A DNA stretch of 64,000 nucleotides from NCBI GenBank assembly GCA_028873795.1, contig JAPPNP010000063.1, positions 1 to 64,000 on the forward strand. The letters are read 5' to 3'. A program made the position numbers and the translations under genes. The first letter of the stretch is position 1, and each line of letters begins with the position of its first letter. The stretch comes from Chloroflexota bacterium. Its GTDB lineage: Bacteria; Chloroflexota; UBA11872. Under the pieces are notes generated by a model. That model was not told the origin of the DNA and ran no database searches. It saw only the letters and a list, made by a program, of their open reading frames with translations. This document shows positions 45,000 through 52,126 of the stretch, one piece after another.

Positions 45000-45856
45000 C
45001 CGAGGCGGGGATGACGACCATTCCGCTGGAGGACGAGTTCGGCGATGTCATCGGCAAGGCGCGCCGCGGGCTCGGGCTGGAACCCGCGGACGTTGCCCGG
45101 CGGGCGGATCTCGACGCGGCCACCGTGCAAAGCATGGAGGACTATGAGCGCCAACCCACGCGCGCCGAAAGCGACCGCGTGGCGGCGGCGCTGGAACTCC
45201 ATGCGCCGAGCCTCTGGGATGTCGCGTCGGAGGCGTGGCGACCCCAGGCGCAGGCGCCCACGCTCGCGGGCGGCCTGCAGGTGCGCATGATCCCGCACCC
45301 GCCGATGCGGGTGACGATGTATATCGTCGGCGATCCGGCAACCGGCGACGCGCTGGTGGTGGACCCCGGGGCGTTGCCGGAAACCGTATTGGAAACGGTG
45401 AGCGCGTCCGGCTGGGGCGTGACGGCCTACATCATCACGCATGGCGACGCCGACCATATCGACGCGCTGGCCGCGGTCTACGCCCAAGTGCCCGCCCCGG
45501 TGTGGGTGCACGAAGGCGCACAACCCCTGGTGCACGGCGTCGACGAGGCGAACCTCAACGTGGTGACCTCTGACGGACCGTTCACGGTGGGGCCCTTTGC
45601 CCTCGAAGCGCTGGAGACGCCCGGCCACGCCCCAGGCCACATGGCCTACGCGCTGCGCGACGGGGTGCTGGTGGGCGACACGGTGTTCGCCGGATCGATC
45701 GGCGGCACGCGCACGGGCAATCTCGGGTATGCGGGGCAGCTCGACGCCATCCGGAAAAAGCTGATGATTCGCGACGACGACACGAAGTTCTTTCCCGGAC
45801 ACGGCCCGCCGACGACCGTGGGCGAGGAGAAGCTCCACAACCCGTTCTTGGCGTAG
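44996..45856 (+). CDS. HTH-metallo-beta-lactamase fold fusion protein
   Basis: 286 residues. The first ~75 residues look like a Cro/C1-type helix-turn-helix (IGKARRGLGLEPADVARRADLDAATVQSMEDYERQPTRAESDRVAAAL). A metallo-beta-lactamase domain follows. The zinc motif reads HGDADHID: H-x-D-x-D-H where HxHxDH is usual. Downstream ligands are present in ETPGHAPGHMAYAL, VGDTVFAGS and FFPGHGPPT. The GTG start overlaps the VOC gene stop; an ATG at 45011 is an alternative. A fused HTH could let the protein sense or control its own pathway, but substrate and DNA targets are unknown. Confidence 0.8.
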   Translation: MTEAGMTTIPLEDEFGDVIGKARRGLGLEPADVARRADLDAATVQSMEDYERQPTRAESDRVAAALELHAPSLWDVASEAWRPQAQAPTLAGGLQVRMIPHPPMRVTMYIVGDPATGDALVVDPGALPETVLETVSASGWGVTAYIITHGDADHIDALAAVYAQVPAPVWVHEGAQPLVHGVDEANLNVVTSDGPFTVGPFALEALETPGHAPGHMAYALRDGVLVGDTVFAGSIGGTRTGNLGYAGQLDAIRKKLMIRDDDTKFFPGHGPPTTVGEEKLHNPFLA

Positions 45857-45941
45857 GGAACGGGCCTGTAGGCCAATCTGGACGGATGCGCGACAATAGG
45901 GTGGCAGCCTGCCGTTACGGCGCGCCTCATAACGGGAATCG

Positions 45942-46691
45942 ATGTTCGTTTACGACATTTCCACCCGACTCGCGTGCTCGACGCTCTTGTTCCGCGCCCA
46001 GTCGCTGGATCGAGCGTTGGACGGCGTGAAGGCGGCCGGCATCGACCACGTCGACCTCTGGGCGGCGCCGACGGTGCTGGCTCACGTGGATCCCGCGTCC
46101 GAGAGCGCAGCGGACGTACAGGCCGAGCTCGAAGCGCGCGGGCTGCGCGCCTCGTCGGTGACGGCCATCGCCACGTCCGGCGACGACATGCTGCAGCGCA
46201 TTGGTTTCGCCGCGGAGTTGGGCGCCCGCGTGGTCATCGCCACCGCGCCGCCGCGCGACTACGACCGCCGCGAGGCCGCCGACGACGTGCGCGCCTACGG
46301 TCGCACCGCCCAGGAAGCCGGCGTCACCCTCTGCCTGGCGCACCAAGCCGACACCTGGATGGACACGCCCGAGGAGGTGGCCTCGTTCCTGGACGACGTG
46401 GGCCATCCCCGCGTGCAGTTGAGCCTGGATCCCGCGCAGGCCGCGCGCGACGGCCTCACGTTCGAGGCGCTGGCCGACGCCGCCGGGACCCGCATCGGCC
46501 ACGTGCACCTCGCCAGCGCGGATCCGAACAACGCGGACGCCCTGGCCGCCATGCTGGACCAGCTCGAGGAGCGCAACTACTACGGCATGTTCACCTTCAG
46601 CTGGGACGGCACCGACAACCTGCCGCCGGAAGAGGTGGAAGCCGGCGTGCGCGAGGCCCGGGCGCACGTGCTGGAGGTCTCCAAGGCCTGA
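45942..46691 (+). CDS. Sugar phosphate isomerase/epimerase-like TIM-barrel protein
   Basis: 249 residues, AP endonuclease 2 fold. It has a typical start (FDRALDGVKAAGIDHVDLWAAPT-like), VTLCLAHQADTWMDTPEEVASFLDD, VQLSLDPAQAARDG, and IGHVHLASADPN, which carry the usual His/Asp/Glu metal positions. It is not closely similar to the isomerase at 40134. Neighbouring genes do not reveal the substrate. Confidence 0.78.
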   Translation: MFVYDISTRLACSTLLFRAQSLDRALDGVKAAGIDHVDLWAAPTVLAHVDPASESAADVQAELEARGLRASSVTAIATSGDDMLQRIGFAAELGARVVIATAPPRDYDRREAADDVRAYGRTAQEAGVTLCLAHQADTWMDTPEEVASFLDDVGHPRVQLSLDPAQAARDGLTFEALADAAGTRIGHVHLASADPNNADALAAMLDQLEERNYYGMFTFSWDGTDNLPPEEVEAGVREARAHVLEVSKA

Positions 46692-46732
46692 TAGCGGGCG
46701 AGGGGCTCGGTCCGGCGGCCTACACTGCGCCC

Positions 46733-47023
46733 GTGCACGTGGGAACCCTGGAGCTGGTGCTGCGCATCCACGGCGCGGATTCCCTCAAGGACCGGCGCCG
46801 CGTCGTGCGGGCGCTCACGGCCCGGCTGCGCAACAAGTTCAACGCGGCGGTCGCCGACCTGGAGCAGGACCCCGAGCCCCACTCAGCACGCGTGGGGGTG
46901 GCCTGCGTCGCCAACGACGGCCGCTACGTGGACGGCCAGCTCACCGCCATCGTCAACTTCGTCGAGGCGCTGCACCTGCCGCTGGAAGTGGTGAGCGACG
47001 CCCGGGAGATCGTGCGGCTGTAG
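46733..47023 (+). CDS. DUF503 (YlxP-like) family protein
   Basis: 96 residues. It starts GTG and reads VHVGTLELVLRIHGADSLKDRRRVVRALTARLRNKFNAAVADLEQDPEPHSARVGVACV, the DUF503 pattern: a ferredoxin-like fold often found near rbfA/infB, with unknown function. The open frame extends far upstream in the shadow of the isomerase gene, but conserved sequence begins here. A TACACT hexamer (46721-46726) ends exactly 6 nt before the GTG, and no ribosome site is present, so the mRNA is probably leaderless. Confidence 0.85.
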   Translation: MHVGTLELVLRIHGADSLKDRRRVVRALTARLRNKFNAAVADLEQDPEPHSARVGVACVANDGRYVDGQLTAIVNFVEALHLPLEVVSDAREIVRL

Positions 47024-47223
47024 CGGGTGCCTTCGAGCCGCGGTGCTCCCGTAGGGGCTCTTCTCGAAGCGCCCCTACCAGACCAACTGGGCGAATCCGG
47101 TCTCTCCAGTCACGCCACCTTGCCGACGCTCCGGTACACTACGGGCCGAATTGCGGCGAAGGGGGTGGAGTTGCAGCGGTGGCCGTAGTTGCTCACCCGG
47201 GAAACCGAGGGAGCGTAGGAGGC
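47024..47223. other. Intergenic region with GTAGGGGC palindrome
   Basis: GTAGGGGC (47051-47058) and GCCCCTAC (47071-47078) form an inverted repeat directly after the DUF503 gene, a dispersed-repeat type and possible bidirectional transcription stop. The rest shows no gene before the microprotein at 47224. Confidence 0.5.
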
Positions 47224-47319
47224 ATGCCGTTGGCAGTCGAAGCCATTCTTGGTCTAGTAGCCTTTCTAGGCCTCTTCCTGATGTGGGCCGTCGTTCCGGC
47301 CCAAATCCGAAAGCGATAG
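47224..47319 (+). CDS. 31-residue single-helix membrane microprotein
   Basis: A short frame encodes MPLAVEAILG, a hydrophobic run rich in Leu, Val and Phe, then PAQIRKR at the end. The result is one transmembrane helix with a positively charged C-terminal tail. A strong Shine-Dalgarno sequence (GGAGCGTAGGAGG) ends about 2-3 nt before the ATG, which makes translation credible despite the size. Codon use is less GC-rich than in neighbouring genes. Topology suggests an outside or buried N-terminus and a cytoplasmic tail. I do not recognise a family; small helices like this commonly act as subunits or regulators of larger membrane complexes. Confidence 0.55.
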   Translation: MPLAVEAILGLVAFLGLFLMWAVVPAQIRKR

Positions 47320-47468
47320 CCGAACCGGGCACTTCCCCGTAGAAGCAGGCGCCGCACTGATGCGCGTTGGGCAATGCTTGCCCAAGCCAGCTCGATGGCA
47401 CAGAGCCTGGTGGTCGCCCCGCGACTCCACGCCCCCGCCGCATTCAAGATCCGACCGGGCCGCGACGG
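47320..47468. other. Intergenic region with no feature seen
   Basis: Between the microprotein and the antitoxin gene I find no gene, hairpin or repeat that can be supported. Confidence 0.4.
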
Positions 47469-47723
47469 CTACTTGATCAGGTCAGCGACGACTTTGTCAT
47501 GCGGAATGTACTCGGACGCATCGCCGTCTTCGAGCCGCTCGCGCACGATCGCTAGATCCGCTGCATCTTCGAGCCGCTGAAGGATCTCGGCATCCGCCAC
47601 GGAAACCAGAGCCACGACACCCTTGCCGTGGCGCGTGAACACAATCCGCTCGTTGCCGTAGGCAACGCGGTTGATGTGCTCGGAAAAGTCTCGACGAGCA
47701 TCTGAGACGCGCACCTCGATCAT
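47469..47723 (-). CDS. Phd/YefM-family antitoxin
   Basis: 84 residues. It has the Phd/YefM fold signature: IEVRVSDARRDFSEHINRVAYGNERIVFTRHGKGVVALVSVADAEILQRLE. The N-terminal part should bind DNA and the C-terminal ~30 residues should wrap the toxin. The toxin-like partner is encoded divergently 91 bp away instead of downstream in the same operon. Such antitoxins normally repress their own promoter, and the shared spacer would allow control of both genes. Confidence 0.88.
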   Translation of the reverse strand: MIEVRVSDARRDFSEHINRVAYGNERIVFTRHGKGVVALVSVADAEILQRLEDAADLAIVRERLEDGDASEYIPHDKVVADLIK

Positions 47724-47814
47724 TGACCACCCTGTCTTTCGGCGAACACTACGTACTATTTGTACTTAAATCCAATTACGTCATAATAGCGCGAAATAAG
47801 ATATCAGCACAATC
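47724..47814. promoter_or_regulatory. Divergent AT-rich toxin-antitoxin promoter region
   Basis: This is much more AT-rich than its surroundings. For the plus-strand toxin, TTGTAC (47760-47765) and CATAAT (47782-47787) are spaced by 16 nt. GTAC occurs twice, at 47753-47756 and 47762-47765, and is self-complementary, so it could form part of an operator for the Phd-type antitoxin. Confidence 0.5.
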
Positions 47815-48114
47815 ATGAGCCACGAGGTTCTTTGGCACCCGGCGGCGCGTAGAGAACTCAAACGACTTCCACGGCGCGACCAACGGCGAGTCGCCACCCG
47901 AGTGACCGGGCTGGCTGACGACCCGCGGCCACCGGGATGCGAGCGCCTAGCCGGCTTGGACAACGCCTGGCGGATTCGCATTGGTTCGTACCGCGTGCTG
48001 TATCAAGTTCGGGCGGGCGCCACGCTAGTTCTAGTCGTCCGTGTGGCTAAACGCGGAGCGGCCTACGCGCACCTTGAGACACTGCGCCAGCGACTCAACA
48101 GGCCCGATCCATAG
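47815..48114 (+). CDS. RelE/ParE-superfamily toxin
   Basis: 99 residues. It is the standard small basic fold: VLWHPAARRELKRLPRRDQRRVATRVTGLADDPRPPGCERLAGLDNAWRIRIGSYRVLYQV, then a strand rich in Val and a C-terminal basic helix. RelE members cut mRNA on the ribosome; ParE members target gyrase. The RIGSYRVLYQV strand fits RelE more, but the catalytic residues are not diagnostic here. No ribosome site is visible before the ATG. Confidence 0.88.
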   Translation: MSHEVLWHPAARRELKRLPRRDQRRVATRVTGLADDPRPPGCERLAGLDNAWRIRIGSYRVLYQVRAGATLVLVVRVAKRGAAYAHLETLRQRLNRPDP

Positions 48115-48140
48115 CGGCAGCGGCGCCAAAAGCAGAGTGT

Positions 48141-48731
48141 TTACTCGCTGCTGCTTCCCGCGTCAGGATCATCTCGGGCATTTGCAGCAGGCTCGACGGC
48201 TCCCCAACGGCGATCGGCGAGGAGGGCGCCGGCGAGGGCTAGGGCGGCGATGACGGCGCCGGCGGGGGCCGCGAGGAGGACCACGGCAGCGACGATACCG
48301 CTGGTGAGGTCGCTGTAGGCGCCCAGGACGAGGCGGCCGAAGCCGAGCATGCGCCATTGGAGTCTTTGGCGCAGATGCAGTCGCAGGCCGTGGATGGCGG
48401 CGGCCGCGGCGGCGCCGAGCACGAGGCCGCCGACGATTGCCGCCGGGTGATCGGGCATGACGGCGGCTCCGGCCAGGCCGCCGGCCACAGGCCGCAGCAC
48501 CCAGCCCACGCGGTCCATGAGCCCCCCGCTGCCGGGGAACTTGTCGGCGAAGAGATCGATGGGCAGGAGCAGGAGGGCGATGAGGAACACGGCGCTGGTG
48601 CCCACGAACTCGAAGGCGGGGTTGGGCGTGAGGAAGTCGGAGCGCCAGGCGAAGAGCGCGGTGAGGGCGACGGTGACGTACGGGTTGAGGCCGGCGGCGA
48701 CGCCGAGGGCGGGCGCTTGGAGGAACTCCAC
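48141..48731 (-). CDS. DUF4126 family membrane protein
   Basis: 196 residues with about five hydrophobic segments. The N-terminus ALGVAAGLNPYVTVALTALFAWRSDFLTPNPAFEFVGTSAVFLIALLLLPIDLFADKFPGSGGLMDRVG carries the family's 'AGLNPY' and 'DKxPxxxxxxD' features. The function is unknown. The C-terminal tail is acidic and Ala-rich. It is convergent with the toxin gene. Confidence 0.82.
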   Translation of the reverse strand: MEFLQAPALGVAAGLNPYVTVALTALFAWRSDFLTPNPAFEFVGTSAVFLIALLLLPIDLFADKFPGSGGLMDRVGWVLRPVAGGLAGAAVMPDHPAAIVGGLVLGAAAAAAIHGLRLHLRQRLQWRMLGFGRLVLGAYSDLTSGIVAAVVLLAAPAGAVIAALALAGALLADRRWGAVEPAANARDDPDAGSSSE

Positions 48732-49460
48732 CTAGGGGGTCCTGGTGTCGAGGCGGTGTCGCGTGTCCCCGGTGGCGCGGTGCCCGTTGACCCTCACCCT
48801 AGCCCTCTCCCTTCCAGGGAGAGGGAACCGGGCCGTGGTGGCGGGGTCGTTGCGGCGTGGTGCCGGTCATGAGGGGTGGATTCCCGCCTCCGCGGGAATG
48901 ACGAAGGTGGCGGGCCTGAGACCCGTTCGACGCCGGGCAACCGGCGCGCCTCCGGATTGGACCGGACTGGATTTCGGCTTCCGCCGGAATGACGGAAGGG
49001 GCGGGAGGAACGGGGAGCGATTTCCAGGCTGCGCGCAGCCTGGGGGCCACCGGACGGCCTGGGCCGCCGGGCGCGTCGTGCGGAAGGCGCGGTGCACGTT
49101 GACCCTCACCCTGACCCTCTTCCTTTGTGCGGATCGGGGACATCATGAACACCTGTTTGGGGACATGGTGAACACATTCGTGGGCTCCCAGGCTGCACGC
49201 AGCCTGGGCCACCGGGCCCTGCCGGCATCGGCAAGGGTCTATTCCAGGGAGAGGGACTGCGTCCGCTCACGCCGACTCCGTAGGTTTACCTGCTGACCGG
49301 GTCAGCCTACCGATTTACGGTTCGCATCGTGCGTGTCGATCGGACCCATCGGCGCGCCTCGACGGTGTAGGGTGGGCGCCGCCGCGGGCCGCGCCCGGCA
49401 ACGAGCCGGCCGCGCGCACGGCAACGACATTGGCCGCTAGCACGCGGAAGGAGCAGTTGG
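48732..49460. repeat. Repeat-rich intergenic spacer
   Basis: No gene is visible across 729 bp. Present are: a CCCTCACCC element ending in a perfect 10-bp palindrome (CCCTCTCCCT 48803-48812 / AGGGAGAGGG 48816-48825); GGATTCCCGCCTCCGCGGGAATGACG (48878-48904) and a diverged copy at 48968-48996; a degraded GGCGGGCCTGAGACCCG at 48909; and a second CCCTCACCC element whose two halves (49098-49125 and 49242-49256) are separated by about 116 bp that include an insertion-sequence end-like block. The last ~200 bp before 49461 show only the ribosome site of the next gene. Confidence 0.65.
49134..49172. mobile_element. Insertion-sequence end-like remnant (copy 2)
   Basis: GGACATGGTGAACAC with an upstream GAACACCTGTT block matches the reverse complement of 1-46. 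It lies inside a split palindromic repeat, suggesting that it entered as a small non-coding insertion. No transposase frame is nearby. Confidence 0.45.
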
Positions 49461-49826
49461 ATGGCGAACAGCGTGGTGCATTGGGAAATCAACGCCAAGG
49501 ACGGCCCGGCGATGCAGAAGTTCTACGGCGATCTCTTCGACTGGGAGATCACCGCCGACAACCCCATGGGCTACGGCGTGGTGAGCGCGCCCAGCGAGGG
49601 TCCCGGCATCGGCGGCGGCATCATGGGCATGGGGGACGTTGAGCCGCCCACCCGCGTCACCTTCTACGTGGGTGTGGACGACGTGACGGCGTCCTTGGAG
49701 AAGGCCGCGAGCCTGGGCGGCAGCATCGTGATGCCGGAGATGGAAGTGATGGAAGACGTGGTCATCGGGATCTTCGCCGACCCCGAGGGCCACGTGATCG
49801 GCCTGGTCAAGAACATCCCGATGTAG
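49461..49826 (+). CDS. VOC family protein (glyoxalase/bleomycin-resistance type)
   Basis: 121 residues. MANSVVHWEINAKDGPAMQKFYGDLFDWEI opens the first repeat; RVTFYVGVDDVTASLEKAASLGGSIVMPEMEV and FADPEGHVIGLVK complete the second. Metal ligand positions His 7 and a C-terminal Glu are consistent with the family, though the final acidic ligand is replaced in 'GHVIGLVK'. The ribosome site is GAAGGAG. The substrate is unknown. Confidence 0.85.
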   Translation: MANSVVHWEINAKDGPAMQKFYGDLFDWEITADNPMGYGVVSAPSEGPGIGGGIMGMGDVEPPTRVTFYVGVDDVTASLEKAASLGGSIVMPEMEVMEDVVIGIFADPEGHVIGLVKNIPM

Positions 49827-49833
49827 CCGGACG

Positions 49834-50163
49834 CTACTTGGGCGGCAGCGAGCGAGCGAACGAGACGCCCAGCTCCAACCAGCCGGCGAGGTCACCGTCA
49901 TCCGCCGTACCGTCCGGCGCCACCAGCACCCAGCCCTTCATGGGCCGGCCGCTCAGGTCGAATATGCGGGCATGGGATCGGGCCAACGCCTCGTCGAACC
50001 GATCCGGTCCCGCGCGCACCATCAACTCATCGCCCGAGACGCCCAGGGCCATGTTGCCGTCGAGCATGAAGGCGACGCCGCCGAACATGCGTCGCTCGGT
50101 CAGCCCGTGCTCGTCCGCCAGCCCGTCACGGAGACGCTGCGCGAGTCCTTCGTCATAAGCCAT
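49834..50163 (-). CDS. TfoX/Sxy N-terminal domain protein
   Basis: 109 residues from an internal ATG (MAYDEGLAQRLRDGLADEHGLTERRMFGGVAFMLDGNMALGVSGDELMVRAGPDRF). This is the TfoX N-terminal-domain pattern with the MFGG core and the RVG-like 'MVRAGPDRFDEAL'. It is a stand-alone domain; full-length TfoX regulates competence in gammaproteobacteria, but short versions elsewhere have no known role. It converges on the VOC gene with an 7-bp gap. Confidence 0.85.
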   Translation of the reverse strand: MAYDEGLAQRLRDGLADEHGLTERRMFGGVAFMLDGNMALGVSGDELMVRAGPDRFDEALARSHARIFDLSGRPMKGWVLVAPDGTADDGDLAGWLELGVSFARSLPPK

Positions 50164-50270
50164 GGGGTTCTCGTCCTGTGCTGGTGGCGTTGCGTCATTC
50201 TGCATCCCGCCCGGCGCCGTTGCCGGTGCGATACTCCACTAACCGAACGCATCGCCGACCAGGAGACCCG

Positions 50271-50573
50271 ATGGCTACCTTCATTGCACTGCTCACCCTG
50301 CCGAACGACGATTCCGCCGAGCCCGGCTCCCTCGCCCACAAACTCGAAGAAGGCGCGCCCGAGACGCGCAAGGTCTTGGAGGCGCACGGCGGGAAGCTGA
50401 TCTCGATCTACCTGACGATGGGGCAGTTCGACGGCGTGGCGGTCATGGAGTTTCCGAACACCGTGGCCTGCGCGCAGGCGATGATGGCGTTCCGCGAGCG
50501 CTTTGGCGGCGGCACGCAGACGATGGAGGCGTTCCCCGAGGGTCAATGGGCGGAGCTGGCCGCGGGGATCTGA
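50271..50573 (+). CDS. GYD domain protein
   Basis: 100 residues: MATFIALLTLPNDDSAEPG, ETRKVLEAHGGKLISIYLTMGQFDGVAVMEFPN, then CAQAMMAFRERFGGGTQTMEAF. The GYD family (ferredoxin-like fold, dimeric) has the 'MGxYDxV' core, here MGQFDGV. The start has AGGAG 5 nt upstream; a longer upstream frame is not conserved. The function is unknown. Confidence 0.85.
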   Translation: MATFIALLTLPNDDSAEPGSLAHKLEEGAPETRKVLEAHGGKLISIYLTMGQFDGVAVMEFPNTVACAQAMMAFRERFGGGTQTMEAFPEGQWAELAAGI

Positions 50574-50615
50574 GGCGTCGGGCGGGTCCGTTCTTAGCTG
50601 GCACCCTGACCCATC

Positions 50616-50722
50616 CAGAGGCCCTTGCAAGACCCGGCCGGCATTGGGAATGACCGGGTGCATCCTGTCCGCCCCGAGGTTCAGTGATAGGTGGATTCCC
50701 GCCTTCGCGGGAATGACGAAGG
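50616..50722. repeat. Long composite intergenic repeat (copy 1)
   Basis: A ~90-bp unit (GACCGGGTGCATCCTGTCCG, then GTGGATTCCCGC) ends in the GGATTCCCGCCTTCGCGGGAATGACG hairpin. The same order of blocks occurs at 53284-53413 with moderate divergence. The two copies are in direct orientation and bracket the M20 and M29 peptidase genes. Confidence 0.65.
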
Positions 50723-50843
50723 GTTACGCAACGGCCTCATCCAGGCAGAAGGGGTCGGAGCGCATCCGAGACGAAGTTCGGATGGCCTGCGCGGCCAGCT
50801 TTCCGGTTACACATTGCCCGGCGCGCGGGCCTATCATGCGGCC

Positions 50844-52031
50844 ATGCGCGGAGAGCCGGCCGTCAGTGAACAGGACGCCATCGAGCTTCTGACGGATTTG
50901 GTCAGCACGCCGAGCGTGTCGCCCGAGATTCCGGGAGGCACCGGCGAAGCGGCGATGGCGGCCAAGGTCGCGGCCTATGCCGAAGCGTGCGGCGCGGAGG
51001 TCGTCTTCCAGGAGGCGCTGCCCGGCCGCGCCAACGTGGTGGGCACGCTCGAAGGCGACGCCGGCGCGCCGATCCTGATGCTCGAGGCGCACATGGACAC
51101 GGTGGCCCTGGGCGCCATGACGCGCGGGCATGAGCCGTGGCTCGACTCGGCGGGTCTGCTGCATGGTCGCGGCGCCTGCGATACCAAGGGCTCGCTGGCG
51201 GCCATGATGCTCACGCTGCGCCGCGCATCCCGTGAATCGGTGCGGCCCTGCACGCTGGTGCTGGCGGCAACCGTGGACGAAGAGACGGGCAGCACCGGCG
51301 CCGACACCCTGGCCGCTTCCACCGTGACCGCGGACGGCGCGATCGTGGGCGAACCGACCAGCCTGGAGATCGTGCGCGCGCATCGCGGCGGACGCTTCTG
51401 GAAGATCACCACCGCCGGCAAGTCGGCGCACAGCTCGCGTCCCGACCTGGGCGTGAACGCCATCTACCACATGTCCGACGTGATCCACGTGCTGCGCGAG
51501 GAATTCACGCGGCGACTGGCCGGACGCTGGCATCCGCTGTGCGGGGATTCCACGTTTTCCGCGGGCACGATTCGCGCCGGAACCTCGTTCAACGTCGTGC
51601 CGGACCACTGCGAGCTGGTCTTCGACCGGCGCTTCCTGCCGGACGAGCAGCTCGAAGACGTGGACGCCGAGCTCGACGAGGTGCTCGACATCGCGCGCCA
51701 GAGATTCCCTGCCCTGCAGGTGAAGGCCGAGCCGGAGGTCGTCGCGGGCTCGCTGGATACGCCCGAGGACGCCGGCGTGGTGCAGGCGCTCATGGCGGCG
51801 TGCGAGCGCGTGACGGGGCGCGCCGCCATCGCCGGGGCGCCCTACGGCTCGGACGCGGCATCGTTGGCGGCCGTTGGGATTCCGAGCGTGCTGTGCGGGC
51901 CGGGCGACATCGCCGTGGCGCACAGCGAGGACGAATGGGTGCCGGTCGCCGAGGTCGTGCAGGCGTCCGAGGTGTACTACGCCGCCTGGCGCCATTTCGC
52001 CGACGTCGGAGCGAACGGGCCCGCGAGCTAG
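50844..52031 (+). CDS. M20 family metallopeptidase (ArgE/DapE-like)
   Basis: 395 residues. Zinc ligands are visible in order: EAHMDTV (His, with the catalytic Asp two on), HGRGACDTKG (bridging Asp), DEETGS (Glu pair), GEPTS (Glu region), and the C-terminal VAHSEDEW (His). A lid/dimerisation domain sits at about residues 185-300. It could deacetylate N-acetylornithine, hydrolyse succinyl-diaminopimelate or cut dipeptides. The start ATG is preceded by TATCAT exactly 6 nt upstream and no ribosome site, suggesting leaderless mRNA. Confidence 0.88.
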   Translation: MRGEPAVSEQDAIELLTDLVSTPSVSPEIPGGTGEAAMAAKVAAYAEACGAEVVFQEALPGRANVVGTLEGDAGAPILMLEAHMDTVALGAMTRGHEPWLDSAGLLHGRGACDTKGSLAAMMLTLRRASRESVRPCTLVLAATVDEETGSTGADTLAASTVTADGAIVGEPTSLEIVRAHRGGRFWKITTAGKSAHSSRPDLGVNAIYHMSDVIHVLREEFTRRLAGRWHPLCGDSTFSAGTIRAGTSFNVVPDHCELVFDRRFLPDEQLEDVDAELDEVLDIARQRFPALQVKAEPEVVAGSLDTPEDAGVVQALMAACERVTGRAAIAGAPYGSDAASLAAVGIPSVLCGPGDIAVAHSEDEWVPVAEVVQASEVYYAAWRHFADVGANGPAS

Positions 52032-52126
52032 CGCCCCTCAACAGCCGCTCATCCCCAGAGTCCGAGGTGCGGGCGCGACCACGGCCGGTGCTAGTCTGAC
52101 CCATTCCGCGCCGTGGCTGAGGCGAC

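Noticed and set aside
47075-47443. 122-codon minus-strand frame over the microprotein region
   Set aside because: Arg/Pro-rich, no start signal, and contradicted by the well-initiated microprotein on the other strand.
48732-49460. CRISPR array in the repeat-rich spacer
   Set aside because: Repeats are few, of several unrelated kinds and irregularly spaced, and no cas genes are present.
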